Shown: one piece after another, positions 5,320 through 5,821 of the stretch | Numbering within the stretch: the stretch's first letter is position 1 | How the letters are laid out: each line of letters begins with the position of its first letter | From: Candidatus Melainabacteria bacterium GWA2_34_9 | GTDB lineage: Bacteria; Cyanobacteriota; Vampirovibrionia; Gastranaerophilales; UBA9971 | Assembly: GCA_001784535.1 (NCBI GenBank) | Contig: MFRJ01000013.1 | Span: forward strand, 8,826-14,646 | DNA length: 5,821 nt | Direction of reading: 5' to 3' | Translations under genes and position numbers: made by a program | The notes under the pieces: model-generated | Told to the model about the DNA's origin: nothing | Seen by the model: the letters and a program-made list of their open reading frames with translations, nothing else | Databases searched by the model: none

Positions 5320-5821
5320 ATGTTTAATTTATACTTCAATAATAATTCATATTACCGTTTATTTCTTGGAATTACTCTAATTTGTTTGATTCTTCCAATA
5401 ATTACTTGTGGCTGTGCCCCAAAATCAAGTAAAACAAGCATCAAATTCTCAAGCTGGGGTTCGGAATCAGAAATAGCGATAATCAAACCGCTTTTAAAGG
5501 AATTTGAAAGCCAAAACCCTGACATAAAAGTAGAATTTATTCATATTCCAAAAAATTATTTTCAGAAGCTTCATTTGCTGGTTGCATCAAATTTAACACC
5601 TGATGTGGTTTTTATAAATAATCTTAATGGACCTTTGTATGCGGAAAATAATGTTTTTCTGGATTTGTCAGATTATTTAAAAAAAGAAAAAAGTATCTCT
5701 AATACTGACTTTTTTCCTCAGGCTTTAGATGCTTTTAAGTATAAAGGCACATTTTACGCCATTCCGAGAGATGTTTCAAATCTGGTGGTTTACTACAATA
5801 AAGATATTTTCGACAAATACA
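5320..5821 (+). CDS. ABC transporter substrate-binding lipoprotein, sugar type (family 1), 5' part only
   Basis: The first 167 residues of a protein that runs off the window; family members usually have about 400-450. Residues 14-32 are a hydrophobic export signal ending in ITCGCAP, with Cys32 the likely lipidated residue (Cys30 is an alternative; the lipobox is imperfect). The only early positive charge is Arg13, so the N-tail is unusually neutral and Asn/Tyr-rich. The mature part has the hallmarks of carbohydrate-binding proteins of the MalE/UgpB group: KFSSWGSESE, then PLLKEFESQNPDIKVEF, PDVVFINN, LYAENNVFLDLSDYLKK, YKGTFYAIPRD and VVYYNKDIFDKY. It would deliver a sugar or similar solute to a membrane permease, expected downstream. 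It starts 7 bases after the propeller gene with no clear Shine-Dalgarno sequence, so translation may be coupled. Substrate cannot be told from this fragment. Confidence 0.9.
   Translation, partial: MFNLYFNNNSYYRLFLGITLICLILPIITCGCAPKSSKTSIKFSSWGSESEIAIIKPLLKEFESQNPDIKVEFIHIPKNYFQKLHLLVASNLTPDVVFINNLNGPLYAENNVFLDLSDYLKKEKSISNTDFFPQALDAFKYKGTFYAIPRDVSNLVVYYNKDIFDKY

Overview
The window is AT-rich bacterial DNA with short intergenic spacers, Shine-Dalgarno starts on several genes, and secreted proteins with classical signal peptides. The AT-rich codon choice, a secreted TPR protein, an HD-GYP phosphodiesterase, a lone bioD and palindromic intergenic repeats would fit a non-photosynthetic relative of the cyanobacteria (Melainabacteria/Gastranaerophilales type) or a similar AT-rich gut or environmental lineage. 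That placement is an impression from style, not proof.

Layout: (1) 1-103, the last 33 codons of ychF on +, meeting head-on with (2) an HD-GYP cyclic-di-GMP phosphodiesterase gene on - (100-1044); the two stop codons share one TTAA palindrome. (3) 1045-1310, a divergent promoter region. (4) 1311-1712, a small exported TPR protein on +. (5) 1713-1948, a structured spacer with G/C homopolymer runs, a terminator-like hairpin and a second GC-rich palindrome. (6) 1949-2152, a 67-residue protein of unknown function. (7) 2153-2402, a spacer holding a roughly 97-bp imperfect inverted repeat of the dispersed intergenic type. (8) 2403-2660, an 85-residue unknown protein with a strong ribosome binding site and a clean intrinsic terminator (2677-2704). 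(9) 2661-2965, a 305-base gene-free stretch with a 10-bp tandem repeat, a 9-bp inverted repeat, a second plus-strand terminator (2864-2891) and a GC-rich structured patch; it may encode a small RNA. (10) 2966-3652, bioD on -. (11) 3653-3839, a spacer with a good promoter facing right. (12) 3840-5312, an exported seven-bladed YVTN-type beta-propeller with an unclassified N-terminal domain, followed after 7 bases by (13) the 5' part of a sugar-type ABC transporter substrate-binding lipoprotein (5320 to the window end).

The genes do not form one pathway. ychF, the HD-GYP gene and bioD are independent housekeeping or signalling functions. The one apparent operon is the propeller gene plus the ABC binding lipoprotein, a pairing that suggests an envelope-located binding or uptake function. 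No mobile element, CRISPR array, rRNA or convincing tRNA is visible. The best leads for something undescribed are the propeller/binding-protein pair, the possible small RNA at 2705-2891 and the two structured repeat spacers.
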